This document shows, piece by piece, positions 54,972-64,000 of a DNA stretch of 64,000 bases. The stretch comes from Hawksworthiomyces lignivorus (lineage: Eukaryota > Ascomycota > Sordariomycetes > Ophiostomatales > Ophiostomataceae). How positions within the stretch are numbered: the stretch's first letter is position 1; every line of letters starts with the position of its first letter. The notes under the pieces were generated by a model that made no database searches, was not told where the DNA came from, and saw only the letters and a program-made list of their open reading frames with translations. The stretch lies in contig NTMA01000127.1 of NCBI GenBank assembly GCA_002917075.1, positions 1-64,000 of the forward strand. Reading direction: 5' to 3'. Both the position numbers and the translations under genes were made by a program.

Positions 54972-56088
54972 GATGGAAGAGGCTGGATGTGTTAAGTCTC
55001 TCTGAAACGGTCTTGGATTATGGTGGCAAGGGTGTTCCGGTGTCAAGGACTGTCCAGGAACTTTGTTATCCGAGATATTCTGCTGCTTGTAGTTTTGATG
55101 TTTGTGAGCCGATCCATTGTCTACAAAAATGGACTAGAATATTGAGGCATCTTCATTATGTATTTATACACAGGAATTCATTCTCTGGCAGGGTATTCGA
55201 CTCATGTATGTCCAGTCCTTTTCCCGTGCCATGGTCTTGATGACTGGTATGCGCAGTGTCTCACACAGTTCGCGCATAAGTAAGCACAAAATAACCTAAA
55301 AAGCTTAAAGAGGCTGCAGTTGCGTGCAGTTAGGTAACAGCCTCTAAGACATTTTCATGGAAGCTTTCCTATTTCGACTTACCCCCGTAATTCAAGGACA
55401 TAAAGACCATCGCTGGAGAGCGACGCGAGGCTAAGATAGGTTTCCTTATCAATCACCACTCTCAATCTGCCAGAGCGCTTGACCCAAATGGTCCTAGAGG
55501 GCCAAACGGTCCTAGCTTGGCGGAGATCTGCGCGGATTTATGGCAGACATATGTCCGCTTACCAGCTGGATTGAGCTGGATTTTAACTTCGGGGAGACAC
55601 CGACACGGGTTGGCCATGGCTCCCGACGGCATCATTCTCCTCCTCTGCCGTCGGTGGAACTATTTACAGCAACGGAGTATCTAGATATGCATATACGTCT
55701 TCTGTATTTTGCATTATTAATGGGCTACCAGAAGGCTGCAATATCATGAAGTGACATCCTTTCAGGGTTTATCTCCAGTATTTAAATTCGTTCGTCAATG
55801 TTCGAAAACAAAAAGATCTTTGCTGTGAGAAAAATAAAACTTCAAAAGTGATGGATATTTTTTAGTTTATTCTATCAGACTGCATTTTCTATCTTCTAGT
55901 CTATCTTGAGAAGGATTCAGAAACTTGATAAATGCATTTATCGATCAACAAAAACCTGTCCTTTTTCTCTGGCCTTCCTTATTCCCATTGTTTTTGTTTC
56001 GTCACCCACGAATTGTTAAATGTGTTTCCATGATGCTACGACCACTACAGGCTTAAGCTGTCGTGAATACGAAGTTGCAGCGCGGTGC
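54972..56088. other. Intergenic, no gene seen
   Basis: Promoter side of the SDR gene at its left and the 3' flank of the small secreted protein at its right. AT-rich around 55750-56000. No recognised feature. Confidence 0.4.
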
Positions 56089-56806
56089 CTACAGAGGCTT
56101 TCCACACGTGGCCAGGTCCAAAAAGCACGGATTGCCCCGTACGGCCGTGATCCATATGGCTGCAAGGCGGAAAAGTCAGCAAAGGATAGTCCGGTCATAA
56201 TAAGCTAGGAGTGAACGAAAAACAAAAGGAAACAAAGAATAACAGTACCCAGGTCGATCGAGAGCTGCTGGTCCGTATTCGTCGTGCAGCTGCACTGCAT
56301 GACTGCCGTGTTGGGGTTGGGCAGGTAGCAACCCTTGCACACATCCGAAAAATGCACCGGGGCATTGTTACTGGGCGAGAGTCAGTCAGAAAGATCTCGA
56401 GGCAAATAAAAAACAGAAAGATAGAATGAAAAGAAAGCCCTTGAGAGTCTCACGACGGATATGTTGGCATGATGTTCCCAGCTGTGGCAACCAGAGCTTG
56501 ATCCAGGCTCATGAGAGAAACAACCGTGGGCCCCGGCAGCTGGGGGCAGACAGTCCAGAGGTCCAGATTGTTGCTGACGCTGCCGTCGTCGTTGAGGAGG
56601 TATTCGACGCCCCACCCGTTGCACATGCTGGTGAAGGGGAGAGGGTCGTCCCGGCCAATGGCAGTGACATTAGCGGTGATATTTACAGCCTTGAAATTGG
56701 CTAGGTCCATGCCTTTGGCATAGATCTTCGCTCCAAAACCTGCGCTCAGGTCAGCAGCAGCAAGGCTCACCTGAAGAAGGATAGTTATAAGCGTAGAAGA
56801 GACCAT
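56089..56806 (-). CDS. Small secreted cysteine-containing protein
   Basis: Three exons (56454-56806, 56249-56370, 56089-56159) give 181 aa; introns of 83 and 89 nt both have CTGAC branch sites. The ATG at 56806 starts a clear signal peptide (MVSSTLITILLQVSLAAADL). The mature protein has about eight Cys in three groups: FTSMCNGW/WTVCPQL, DVCKGCYLPN with MQCSCTTNTDQ, and NPCFLDLATCG. The QQLSIDLAIW segment is reminiscent of cyanovirin-N-like (CVNH) lectins, but the match is too weak to assign. Two possible N-glycosylation sites (NITANVT) lie near residue 40. It could be an effector, a lectin or a wall protein. The gene was deduced from splice logic only, and I do not recognise a firm family. 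Confidence 0.6.
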
Positions 56807-57256
56807 GGTAGAAGGTAAGAAGTGGTGTAGATGATGTAGAAGTAGTGACAAATAAATGGCAGTAGTGACGGGTAGATAGTAGTAGTGACAAATGTTTGGT
56901 GATGTGGTGTTTCTGCGTTATAGAGAGGAAAAAAAATCGTACGCTCTTTGAAATATGATATTTATATTTTAATATAGTTTGCACTCGATTCACTCCACGA
57001 CCTGAAATTATGAGATTTCGTTTGCACATTTTCAGTACTTGTTTGTGGCCGAGATTTGACCGGCCAGCAGGTACGAACGATTGATATCGAAACAAATGAG
57101 CACACCTGAGGATGAACTGAAATGGGGTTGAGATATTTGTTATTTCATATGGTTTAGGAATATCCCTCGACGTAAATTTTGAATAGCCTCGCGTAGAATA
57201 CTTTTGTTCTTCTATCAGCCTCTTCGTAAACACTATCCGTCGCATGTATCTTGCAC
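56807..57256. other. Intergenic spacer upstream of the secreted-protein gene
   Basis: 450 bp that contain the promoter of the small secreted protein and the 3' flank of the dienelactone hydrolase gene. A TAGTAGTGACAAAT-like sequence occurs two or three times near 56840-56895. Confidence 0.4.
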
Positions 57257-58255
57257 CTATAGCCATGTGCTGAACCACCGTGCCGCCTGCAGGAAGGCCT
57301 CCTCCTTTGCAAACTTTTGCCGTGGGTCTGTAGTGTTCACCCGCACGCCGAAGCCGTGGCTCGTCCCGCCGTAAACAGCAAAGCTGTACTCATGGCCTGT
57401 CTTCTGAAGGAGAGAGGTGATCTGCGTGCGCCGCTCAGCCGGCATCAGGCCGTCATTTTCTATCCAGTGTTAGCAGATACCAGCTTGAAAGCAGAAAATA
57501 GAAACATGAGAGGAGCGAGAAATCACTGGGGAAATATAGGTTCTCCGACGCACCTGCAGCAGCAACGCTGGTCGGTCCCTGCACCGCGGAGATCTCGCCG
57601 TCGGACAGCAAACTTGGGTGAGCAGCGAAGACCGCCTGGGCTCCGGCCGTGCCATTGAGCGCGGCTAGCGGGCCTCCCGCGCGGAAGGCATAACGGCCAC
57701 CGAAGCAGTAGCCGGTGGCGCCGATGCGGGTGATGCCGAGGCTGCGTAGGTAGCGGATGCCAGCAGCCACAATGGGGTCCGTCTGATTCGGTCCGTGCTG
57801 GGCCAAGAACGTGGTCGTATTGAAGCCTGGCACGTTAATGTCGCCAGGGGCAGGTGTGCCGTTGAACAGGTCAGGCGCCACAGTCAAGAAGCCTGCACGG
57901 GCAAAAGAGTCGGCCAGTCTAAGACAGTCAGAATTGGTAGAGCCAAAGCAACATATGCGCAATAAAGGGGTGCGATGAGAGTCTGTGGAACCGCTTTCAC
58001 GAGTCTTCCGAGTACTTACAGTTTGTTCTGTGCCAACTGGATGCCGAACACGTCCGTGAGGTACAACACGCCAATGGTAGAGTTGCCTGCAGTCGTAAAA
58101 CCCTCGGGCTTTGAGATATATAGGTTGTAACCATTGTGAACTTCCTCCTTGCCAACAGGCGTGCCGGTGTGAGCAACGATCGAGGTATTGGCTACGGGAC
58201 AGGAGTGACCAAAGGCAGTGGCCACCCCGAGAAGGACGGTGAAGGCAGTGCGCAT
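57257..58255 (-). CDS. Secreted dienelactone hydrolase family protein
   Basis: Three exons (58020-58255, 57554-57918, 57257-57459), 267 aa; introns of 101 and 94 nt with CTGAC and CTAAC branch sites. A signal peptide is visible (MRTAFTVLLGVATAFGHS). The alpha/beta-hydrolase fold of dienelactone hydrolases follows: GVLYLTDVFGIQLAQNK, FLTVAPDLFNGTPAPGD, and the nucleophile elbow GATGYCFGGRY with Cys, as in bacterial dienelactone hydrolase. The acid probably lies in ENDGLMPAE and the catalytic His in YGGTSHGFGVR. The reaction in the family is hydrolysis of cyclic enol-lactones in aromatic breakdown, but fungal secreted members have varied substrates. It sits next to a small secreted protein gene in the same orientation; no functional link is shown. 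Confidence 0.87.
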
Positions 58256-59235
58256 GATGATTGCGAGAGGGAGAGCAATTTTGATTGTCTGCGATAATGG
58301 GGTTCTTCCAGAGAAGCACGCACACAGAAAATATTGCTTGGACTTCTCAGCATGTCCAAAGTAGCTTTCTCCCTTTAGCTGGTCTACGAGATATATATAT
58401 ATACTGTACGTCTACGAATGGGATTTCCAAGCTCAGGACCAGGGAGACGGATACTTTGTTCACTACCGGTTGTTGCGGGGAAACTGAGATCTCGAAATTC
58501 ATATTGATCAATGAAAACGAAGAGGTGCTTTGCTACGATTTCTTCTCCTGCCCTTTCTTTTTTTTCTATCGGCTGCGGCTAAACAAGGTGTAGAAGAGAA
58601 ATATGTTAATTAGATTGGAGAAAGAGATCATTATTCGCGTCATCTTACAATTGAAGTCTTTCAAATCAAAAAGGGACCAAGGGTAAATTATGCAGTACTA
58701 TACCCACGGACCGGGCCACATTAATTAACCTGTGGCAAAAAGAAATGCGCAAAGAGTGTAGAGGAGGCTGGTGCGGCCATACTCGGGGGAAATCTCGAAG
58801 GATTCTAAGGTGTGTGACGAGAGAGATGCAATCAATTTAGAGAGCGTTTTGATCTCGTTCACTGACCTTTCTGTAATAAAAACAATGCACAGAGAGCCAC
58901 GTATTTATTTCGGTTGCCAGAGAGATGGTTTCATCCGAACAAACTCTGTAGACAACGTTATTGAAGGACTGGTATTGAAATAATACGGCTTGCAATAATG
59001 AGAGGCTCCACAGAGTTGGGAAAATAAATTTGACTTTGAAGTGAAAGACGGAATATCCTATCAACGCCTCGTCCGCCGCCGGTACGCCTAGCTAATTCAC
59101 GGTTTTAATTTATTCTGCTGCATCGCCAAACGTAGCTTCATCGATGCACCTCTAATACTATCTCTGTAGCCGTGAAAGGTGGAGATGGGACGTGTGGCTG
59201 ATGCATTCCATGCGACCTTTTTTTCTTTTTGTCTC
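58256..59235. other. Intergenic, no gene seen
   Basis: Contains the dienelactone hydrolase promoter (a TATATATATATA run near 58391-58402, about 135 bp upstream of its ATG) and the Med18 3' flank. Open frames at 58285-58593 and 58771-58983 lack motifs. Confidence 0.4.
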
Positions 59236-60243
59236 CTATGCGCGCACCTTCTGCGGCAGCGGCGCGGGCATGTTGTTGTTGGGCGGCCGCTCGATGCGCG
59301 TGTCATGGGCGCGGCGGTCCACGGGCCGAAACACAAACGCGCCGGCCAGCTGCGCGCGGGCGGCCTCGAGCTCCTCGAGCGCCTTGGCCATCTTGTCGGG
59401 CGACGTGTCCTCGACCACGTGCCGGCGGACAAAGAAGAGCCACTGGCCGGCCGGGTCGACCGAGGCGGCCGATGCTGGGCTCACAACGTCGTCCCAGGGC
59501 GGCAGAACGGTCAGAGGTCCCTGGGCAGCTACGGCAGCAGCGGCGGCGCCGGCCAAAGGCGTCGCCGGGCTGGGCAGCCGGTGGTACCGAACCAGGGCGA
59601 ACTCGGTGTTGTTTGTGAAAAAGGAGAACGATTCTTCGATGAGCTCCGATTTGAATCTAAGTGACTGCGTTAGCCGAGGGGGAAATCAAGAGATCGTAGC
59701 CAGAGCTAAAATAAACAAAGAGCAAACGAAGTAGTAAATGTACCTGTAGTTGTTATCGCGCAGAATCGCCGGCAGGTTCCGCGTATCGGCAATGTCAATC
59801 TTCTTGCGCTGCATGACTAGCCGGTTGCCGCCACCACTGCCACCAGTGGGGTCAGGAATATCGGTCCAGCGCAGCGTGGCCGGTGTGCTGTTGATGCGGT
59901 TGAACGCGGCGACGGCAGCGGAAGTAGCGTCGTCTGGTGTGACAGACGGGTCCGCCGCCGCAGCACCAAAGTCGCTCTGCTGCATGGGATAGCGGGCCTG
60001 CAGCACAAATGACTGCCGAGCCAGCTGCTGGTGCAGCTCGCTCCACAGGCGGGCCTGGAGCGGCAGCAGCGGCGCCGGGATGGAGCGCTTGACGGTCAGG
60101 CCCCGGGGCTGGGGAGGACCCGCAAAGTACAGGATCCGGTGGATGCTAGCAAAGGCGGTCATGCCTGACAGGCCCTGCAGGAGGGCCTTGGCCCGCTCGA
60201 GCTCCGCATCAGGGACGATGGCCGTGAGGAAGAGCTCGTGCAT
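59236..60243 (-). CDS. MED18: Mediator of RNA polymerase II transcription subunit 18
   Basis: Two exons (59744-60243 and 59236-59656), 306 aa; 87-nt intron with GTACAT donor, CTAAC branch and TTAG acceptor. The start MHELFLTAIV at 60243 is the typical Med18/Srb5 N-terminus, followed by LLQGLSGMTAF, HRILYFAGPPQPRGL and, after a disordered insert, LRWTDIPDPTGG and RNLPAILRDNNYRFKSELIEES. The second exon holds FFTNNTEFALVRYHRL and the final conserved helix region DKMAKALEELEAARAQLAG. Med18 is part of the Mediator head with Med20 and helps pre-initiation complex assembly in the nucleus. Low-complexity Ala/Gly/Asn inserts are usual in filamentous fungi. It is divergent from the MutY gene with 481 bp between the starts. 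Confidence 0.9.
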
Positions 60244-60724
60244 GGTCGACTGGCGGTGAGAATGAAGGTGAAAGTGGAAAGCGGCAGCACAGGCAGCTCT
60301 GAAGCTGAATGCTGAGATCACTAAAATTGGCGGCGGTCGTCTAAATGAAGTGTGGGGCAAGACAATGTACCCCGCATACTAAATTTGGTGAACGGTACTC
60401 AGGCAAACATCTTGACTCCTTCATACCAATGCGCCTCACGATTGATACCAGTTGTCAGTCTGGTACGTGGTGCTCAATTTATATTTGCATCCATTAAATC
60501 AGTTTAGTATTGCCTTGTATAAATAAAAAAGAAAAGCTTCATGTTCCAATGCATGCGTTCTGCGGAATAGAGAAGACCAACAAATATAGCACGTGACTAG
60601 GCGTCAGCTACGCGTAAATTGCGAGCAAAATACCCCTAAAGACGCCAATAGGAGACCACCAAGGAAGAAATACATCACCAACCGCAAAGACGGTACGGAA
60701 CAATAAGAACAACAGGCCCTCAAA
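60244..60724. promoter_or_regulatory. Bidirectional promoter of MED18 and the MutY gene
   Basis: 481 bp between divergent starts. A CACGTGAC site lies at about 60591-60598, 130 bp before the MutY ATG. No other motif stands out. Confidence 0.4.
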
Positions 60725-62848
60725 ATGGCGAGGAGCCTGCGAGCCAGTGCTGCGGCTGCGGCCAAGAAAATATCTGCACAAGCAGAAGATGACGAAGTAG
60801 AAGCCGCAGCTGACAAACCATCAGTCCGGACGCGTAAGGCTTCAAACAAGCGGAAGCGGGAAGATTCACCGGCATATGACGATGAGGACCCTGAAGAATA
60901 CAAAGATGATGATGAAGGAGACGATGACGAAGATGACGAAGATGATAATGATGACGTGGATGACGACGAAGATGAAGACGACTTTAAGACTGAAAGGAAA
61001 ACGGTCAAGAAGGCACCTGCTGTGCGATCAGGAATGCCATCAGAAGTGCCTGCTTTGAAGAAGCAGAAAAAGGCTAGCCAGCTTCGGATCAGCAACAAGG
61101 ATAAGAGCGACTTGTGCAATCGGCTCTTTTCCACATTTCCTATGGATATGGAGAGAAGTGTCACGTCCAATTGCTGTCCGCCTGAGCGTCTGCATGGTGT
61201 CGACTACCATCGGCCGCTGCTCCTGGACGGCGCCTCGGGGCGGGCTGCCCGCCGCGCGCTGCTGACCTGGTACGATGGCGTCAGCGAATCACGAGGTATG
61301 CCATGGCGTAAGCCGTGGGTGCACCCGGACGCATACCCGCAAGATGAGGCGGACGGCGGCGGCGGCGGCAGCCTGGCGCAGCGGGCCTACGAGGTCTGGA
61401 TCAGCGAGATCATGGCCCAGCAGACGCGCATCCCCGTCGTTGTCGGCTACTGGACGCGCTGGGTGGCACGCTGGCCCACCGTGGCGGACCTGGCCGCTGC
61501 CGCGCGGCACGAGGTCATGGCCGCCTGGAGCGGCCTGGGCTACTACAGCCGGGCGGCGCGGCTGCACGAGGCGGCGCAGCTCGTGGTGGCGGACCCGGAG
61601 CTGCAGGGCCTGCTGCCGGCTGACGTGGCAACGCTGCAGGCCCGCGTGCCCGGCGTCGGCCGCTACACGGCGGGAGCCATCTCGGCCATCGTCTTTGGGC
61701 GCGCCGCCGCCATGGTCGACGGCAACGTCATCCGCGTGCTGAGCCGACAGATGGGCCTTTTCGCGGACAGCAAGGCCGACAAGGCCCTGGTCGACCTACT
61801 GTGGGCGGCCGCCGAGGCGCTGGTGGAGACTGTGGCGCGGGATGACGGCGACGACAGCGACAGCAAGGGTGACGGATATGCCAAAGACAGCGACGAAGCA
61901 AAGCCGCCCCTGAGCGACCGTCCCGGCCGCTGGGGCCAGGCGCTGATGGAGCTGGGCAGCACGGTATGCGCACCGAAGCCAGACTGCGGTGCATGTCCAA
62001 TCCGCTCCACGTGTCGGACGTACGCAGAGGGGCTGTTGCTCCATGGCAAGAAAAAGGGGAGGTCGTCCAATATTGTTTCCGACTCTGAACATGTCGAAAA
62101 AGATGTCTGCCAGCTGTGTGAGCAGTTCCCTGAAGCAGAGGATGATGACGATGAAGACGCTGGTGCCAGCGCAAAGAAGAAAAAGACTGGCAAGAACGCG
62201 AAGTCTAAGCAGTCAGCTGAGCCGAGCGAGTCACGTACAGCCACCTCTCCGTTTTTTCTTTCTGATATGGAAGATTCGCCAAAAATCAGCCCAGAGGCGC
62301 TCGAGACAGCGGTCCATCATGCCAAGCTCTTCCCGCTGCGCCGTCCGAAAAAGCCAGTGCGCGAAGTGACGACGCTCGTCTGTGCTGTCCGGGCATCTAA
62401 TGGTCAGTACTTGCTCCATCAACGTCCTGCCAAAGGTCTGCTAGCCGGACTCTGGCAACTTCCCAGCTACGACTTGCCGGTGGCACTGGACGGCAAAGCC
62501 GCGCGACGAAGCGAGGCTGAGGCTTTTGTGGCGCGATTCCTCGATAACAACATGGAGGACAAGGACGTGAAGAGGAAGAGGGAAAAGACAGCAGCGGAGG
62601 TGACGATTCATAAAGTATCAGAATTGGGCAGCATTCCTTGGCTGTTCTCCCACCTTCGGCAGACTATGCACGTATACCTCTTTGAGGTATCAGATGCTAA
62701 TGCCGGGAGCAGACGACAAAGCGCTGCTAGAAAGGTTGCTCTGCCGACGCCAGAGTCGTGCTTCTGGGCATCTCGAAAAGAAGCTGAAGAGTCATATTCC
62801 ATGGGGACAGGTATGCGGAAATGCTGGTACTTGGCGAAAAAGGCATGA
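60725..62848 (+). CDS. A/G-specific adenine DNA glycosylase (MutY homologue)
   Basis: Single exon, 707 aa. It removes adenine mispaired with 8-oxoguanine in base excision repair. The first 150 residues are a basic/acidic disordered extension with a long Asp/Glu run and KRKR-type nuclear signals. The glycosylase domain spans about 165-440: WRKPW, WISEIMAQQTRIPVVVGYW with the catalytic Glu, WSGLGYYSRA, the helix-hairpin-helix VPGVGRYTAGAISAIVFG and VDGNVIRVLSR with the catalytic Asp. The iron-sulphur loop reads CAPKPDCGACPIRSTC, spacing Cx5Cx2Cx5C, one residue shorter than the usual Cx6C. The C-terminal NUDIX-like 8-oxoG recognition domain (about 540-690) has HQRPAKGLLAGLWQLPS and HLRQTMHVYLFEV. 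At 707 aa it is longer than most homologues because of the acidic N-terminus and a linker insert. Confidence 0.92.
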   Translation: MARSLRASAAAAAKKISAQAEDDEVEAAADKPSVRTRKASNKRKREDSPAYDDEDPEEYKDDDEGDDDEDDEDDNDDVDDDEDEDDFKTERKTVKKAPAVRSGMPSEVPALKKQKKASQLRISNKDKSDLCNRLFSTFPMDMERSVTSNCCPPERLHGVDYHRPLLLDGASGRAARRALLTWYDGVSESRGMPWRKPWVHPDAYPQDEADGGGGGSLAQRAYEVWISEIMAQQTRIPVVVGYWTRWVARWPTVADLAAAARHEVMAAWSGLGYYSRAARLHEAAQLVVADPELQGLLPADVATLQARVPGVGRYTAGAISAIVFGRAAAMVDGNVIRVLSRQMGLFADSKADKALVDLLWAAAEALVETVARDDGDDSDSKGDGYAKDSDEAKPPLSDRPGRWGQALMELGSTVCAPKPDCGACPIRSTCRTYAEGLLLHGKKKGRSSNIVSDSEHVEKDVCQLCEQFPEAEDDDDEDAGASAKKKKTGKNAKSKQSAEPSESRTATSPFFLSDMEDSPKISPEALETAVHHAKLFPLRRPKKPVREVTTLVCAVRASNGQYLLHQRPAKGLLAGLWQLPSYDLPVALDGKAARRSEAEAFVARFLDNNMEDKDVKRKREKTAAEVTIHKVSELGSIPWLFSHLRQTMHVYLFEVSDANAGSRRQSAARKVALPTPESCFWASRKEAEESYSMGTGMRKCWYLAKKA

Positions 62849-63458
62849 TGAGAAGATCATGAGGAAGTCTTCAAATGGCGTATTTTACTGTTTTTGTAAT
62901 CTTATGGGTTGGTATTTCTCCTTGTTTAGATATACCGTGTATCAACAGCTTCATGTATTATGCATTTTCAACCAGTCAACTTATCCAACAATGCTTCACC
63001 TTGCAAAAATTTGGAACAGCGCACAGATGTGATGAATTACTGACACTGGTTTCTCGGTGCATGTACTTCACGACCATAGTCGTGTTTCCCAGCAGCCAAG
63101 TAAAGCTAATGTCCTGTTGAGCCATAGGTAATATCCTGAGTTCTCTCCTAATGTATCCCTCTTCCTTTTGATGTGTCCCAATGTGCCCTTGGTATAAATC
63201 TTTAATTTTATCCAAAAAAAAATGCCCCTTTCCTTTGTTTCCCTTTTGAAAATAACCCAAAGAGTACATCCATTCTTAGATGAGTTCTCCTTGGCCGCCC
63301 GAAAATGCTTCCAGACCGCGAAAATAACCAAAATATGTAAAGCCTCTTGTGTCTCAAGTAATAATATATACTAAGAAAGCAAAAAAAATCCCTTTTAGAG
63401 ATGTCTCGTTTGGATTGCCCCGAGGGTCGTCCTGAAGGGGTCGCCAGAAAAGACTCTC
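62849..63458. other. Convergent intergenic spacer
   Basis: 3' flanks of the MutY gene and the partial gene at the window end. Nothing recognisable. Confidence 0.4.
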
Positions 63459-64000
63459 CTAGATGCCCTCGACGACTTCCCGCTCTAGGAGCTCCACCTC
63501 GCCCGTGTCTCCCAGCCGCCGGCGCTCCATCACCCACCGCGTCTCTCCGCTGTCTTCTTCCTTGACGTATGAGATGCTGTCCGCCGAGCCCTTGTGGCGG
63601 TGGCCCATGCCGGGCCGGCGCGACGACAGCGGCGGAATGGGCGGCGGTGAGATCGGCGAGGCGACGGCAGCCTGCTGGCCGCCCTGAGCCTGTGACAGCG
63701 ACGTAGGCGGCTGCACGGTCAGCGGCGGGTGCTGGAGCGGGTAGTGGAGCATCTTGTCGCTGCTGCCGCCGACGGGGCTGCGCATCCACAGCCCGGAGCC
63801 GGACAGCGAGCTGGCGCCGGTGGGCACCGCGTCTGACGAGGACTGGAAGCCAGTCGGCTCGTCATAGTAGCCGCCACCGCCGCTGCCGCCGCCGTTGTTG
63901 TTGTCGACGTCGTCACCTTCCTCTTCCAGCACGGGCGGGCAGCTGCTTGTGCTGCTCAGGGGCGCCAGCGCCGCGGCGCTGAGCGGGAGCGGCGGCGACG
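63459..64000 (-). CDS. C-terminal part of an unidentified protein (5' end outside the window)
   Basis: An open frame runs from the window edge to a stop at 63459, giving about 180 visible residues. The sequence is disordered: Ala/Ser/Pro at the start, an acidic and Asn/Gly-rich patch (EEEGDDVDNNNGGG), Pro/Gln/Ser-rich stretches and RRPGMGHRHKGSADSIS. The last 40 residues are charged (WVMERRRLGDTGEVELLEREVVEGI region) and may form a helix. No domain is recognised, and no start codon is visible. The GC-rich codon use matches the neighbouring housekeeping genes. The final exon could begin inside the visible part. Confidence 0.55.
   Translation of the reverse strand, partial: SPPLPLSAAALAPLSSTSSCPPVLEEEGDDVDNNNGGGSGGGGYYDEPTGFQSSSDAVPTGASSLSGSGLWMRSPVGGSSDKMLHYPLQHPPLTVQPPTSLSQAQGGQQAAVASPISPPPIPPLSSRRPGMGHRHKGSADSISYVKEEDSGETRWVMERRRLGDTGEVELLEREVVEGI

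Noticed and set aside
61663..62244. 193-codon minus-strand Ser-rich frame
   Set aside because: Shadow of the MutY gene.

Overview
This window is a piece of a filamentous ascomycete chromosome (Pezizomycotina, most likely Sordariomycetes). The signs are short introns of 45-154 nt with GT-AG ends and CTAAC/CTGAC branch sites, HET-domain and NLR genes, a Mediator subunit, a Pth11-type receptor, a quinate-type gene cluster, and decayed transposons whose nonsense mutations look like repeat-induced C-to-T change. All gene models were built by hand from splice signals and reading-frame continuity; exon boundaries are inferences unless stated otherwise.

Layout. (1) 0.7-6.3 kb: housekeeping-like genes (DUF1992/DNAJC28-like mitochondrial protein, a Gly/His-rich stress-type protein, a PQ-loop membrane protein) with a truncated Tc1/mariner transposase between them. 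(2) 6.3-21.1 kb: a repeat-rich accessory zone with solo LTRs of two families, a 69-bp inverted repeat around an ankyrin-gene relic, an apparently intact hydrolase-NB-ARC-TPR NLR gene, a decayed chromodomain-like gene and an F-box gene. (3) 21.6-34.5 kb: a compact six-gene cluster resembling the Neurospora qa / Aspergillus qut quinate cluster. It has a repressor-like pseudo-AROM protein head-to-head with a Zn2Cys6 activator, a FAD dehydrogenase head-to-head with 3-dehydroshikimate dehydratase, and a sugar/quinate-type MFS permease head-to-head with an SDR. Quinate dehydrogenase and 3-dehydroquinase are absent from the window. (4) 34.6-49.6 kb: an accessory zone that looks like an allorecognition or cell-death locus. 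It holds a tail-anchored membrane protein divergent from a trypsin-like/Helo-like fusion protein, a LINE relic, a solo LTR with a perfect target duplication, and two HET-domain genes. (5) 49.6-64 kb: a Pth11-like receptor, an SDR, a small secreted Cys-containing protein, a secreted dienelactone hydrolase, Med18, MutY and the 3' end of an unidentified gene.

How the genes may work together. In the quinate-like cluster the permease would import a hydroaromatic acid, the SDR and/or the flavoprotein would oxidise it to 3-dehydroshikimate or a similar keto acid, and the dehydratase would aromatise it to protocatechuate. The repressor and activator pair would sense the intermediate. This order is inference; only the dehydratase and the regulators are assigned with real confidence. 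The NLR, HET genes and protease/Helo-like pair belong to families used by fungi in heterokaryon incompatibility and regulated cell death.
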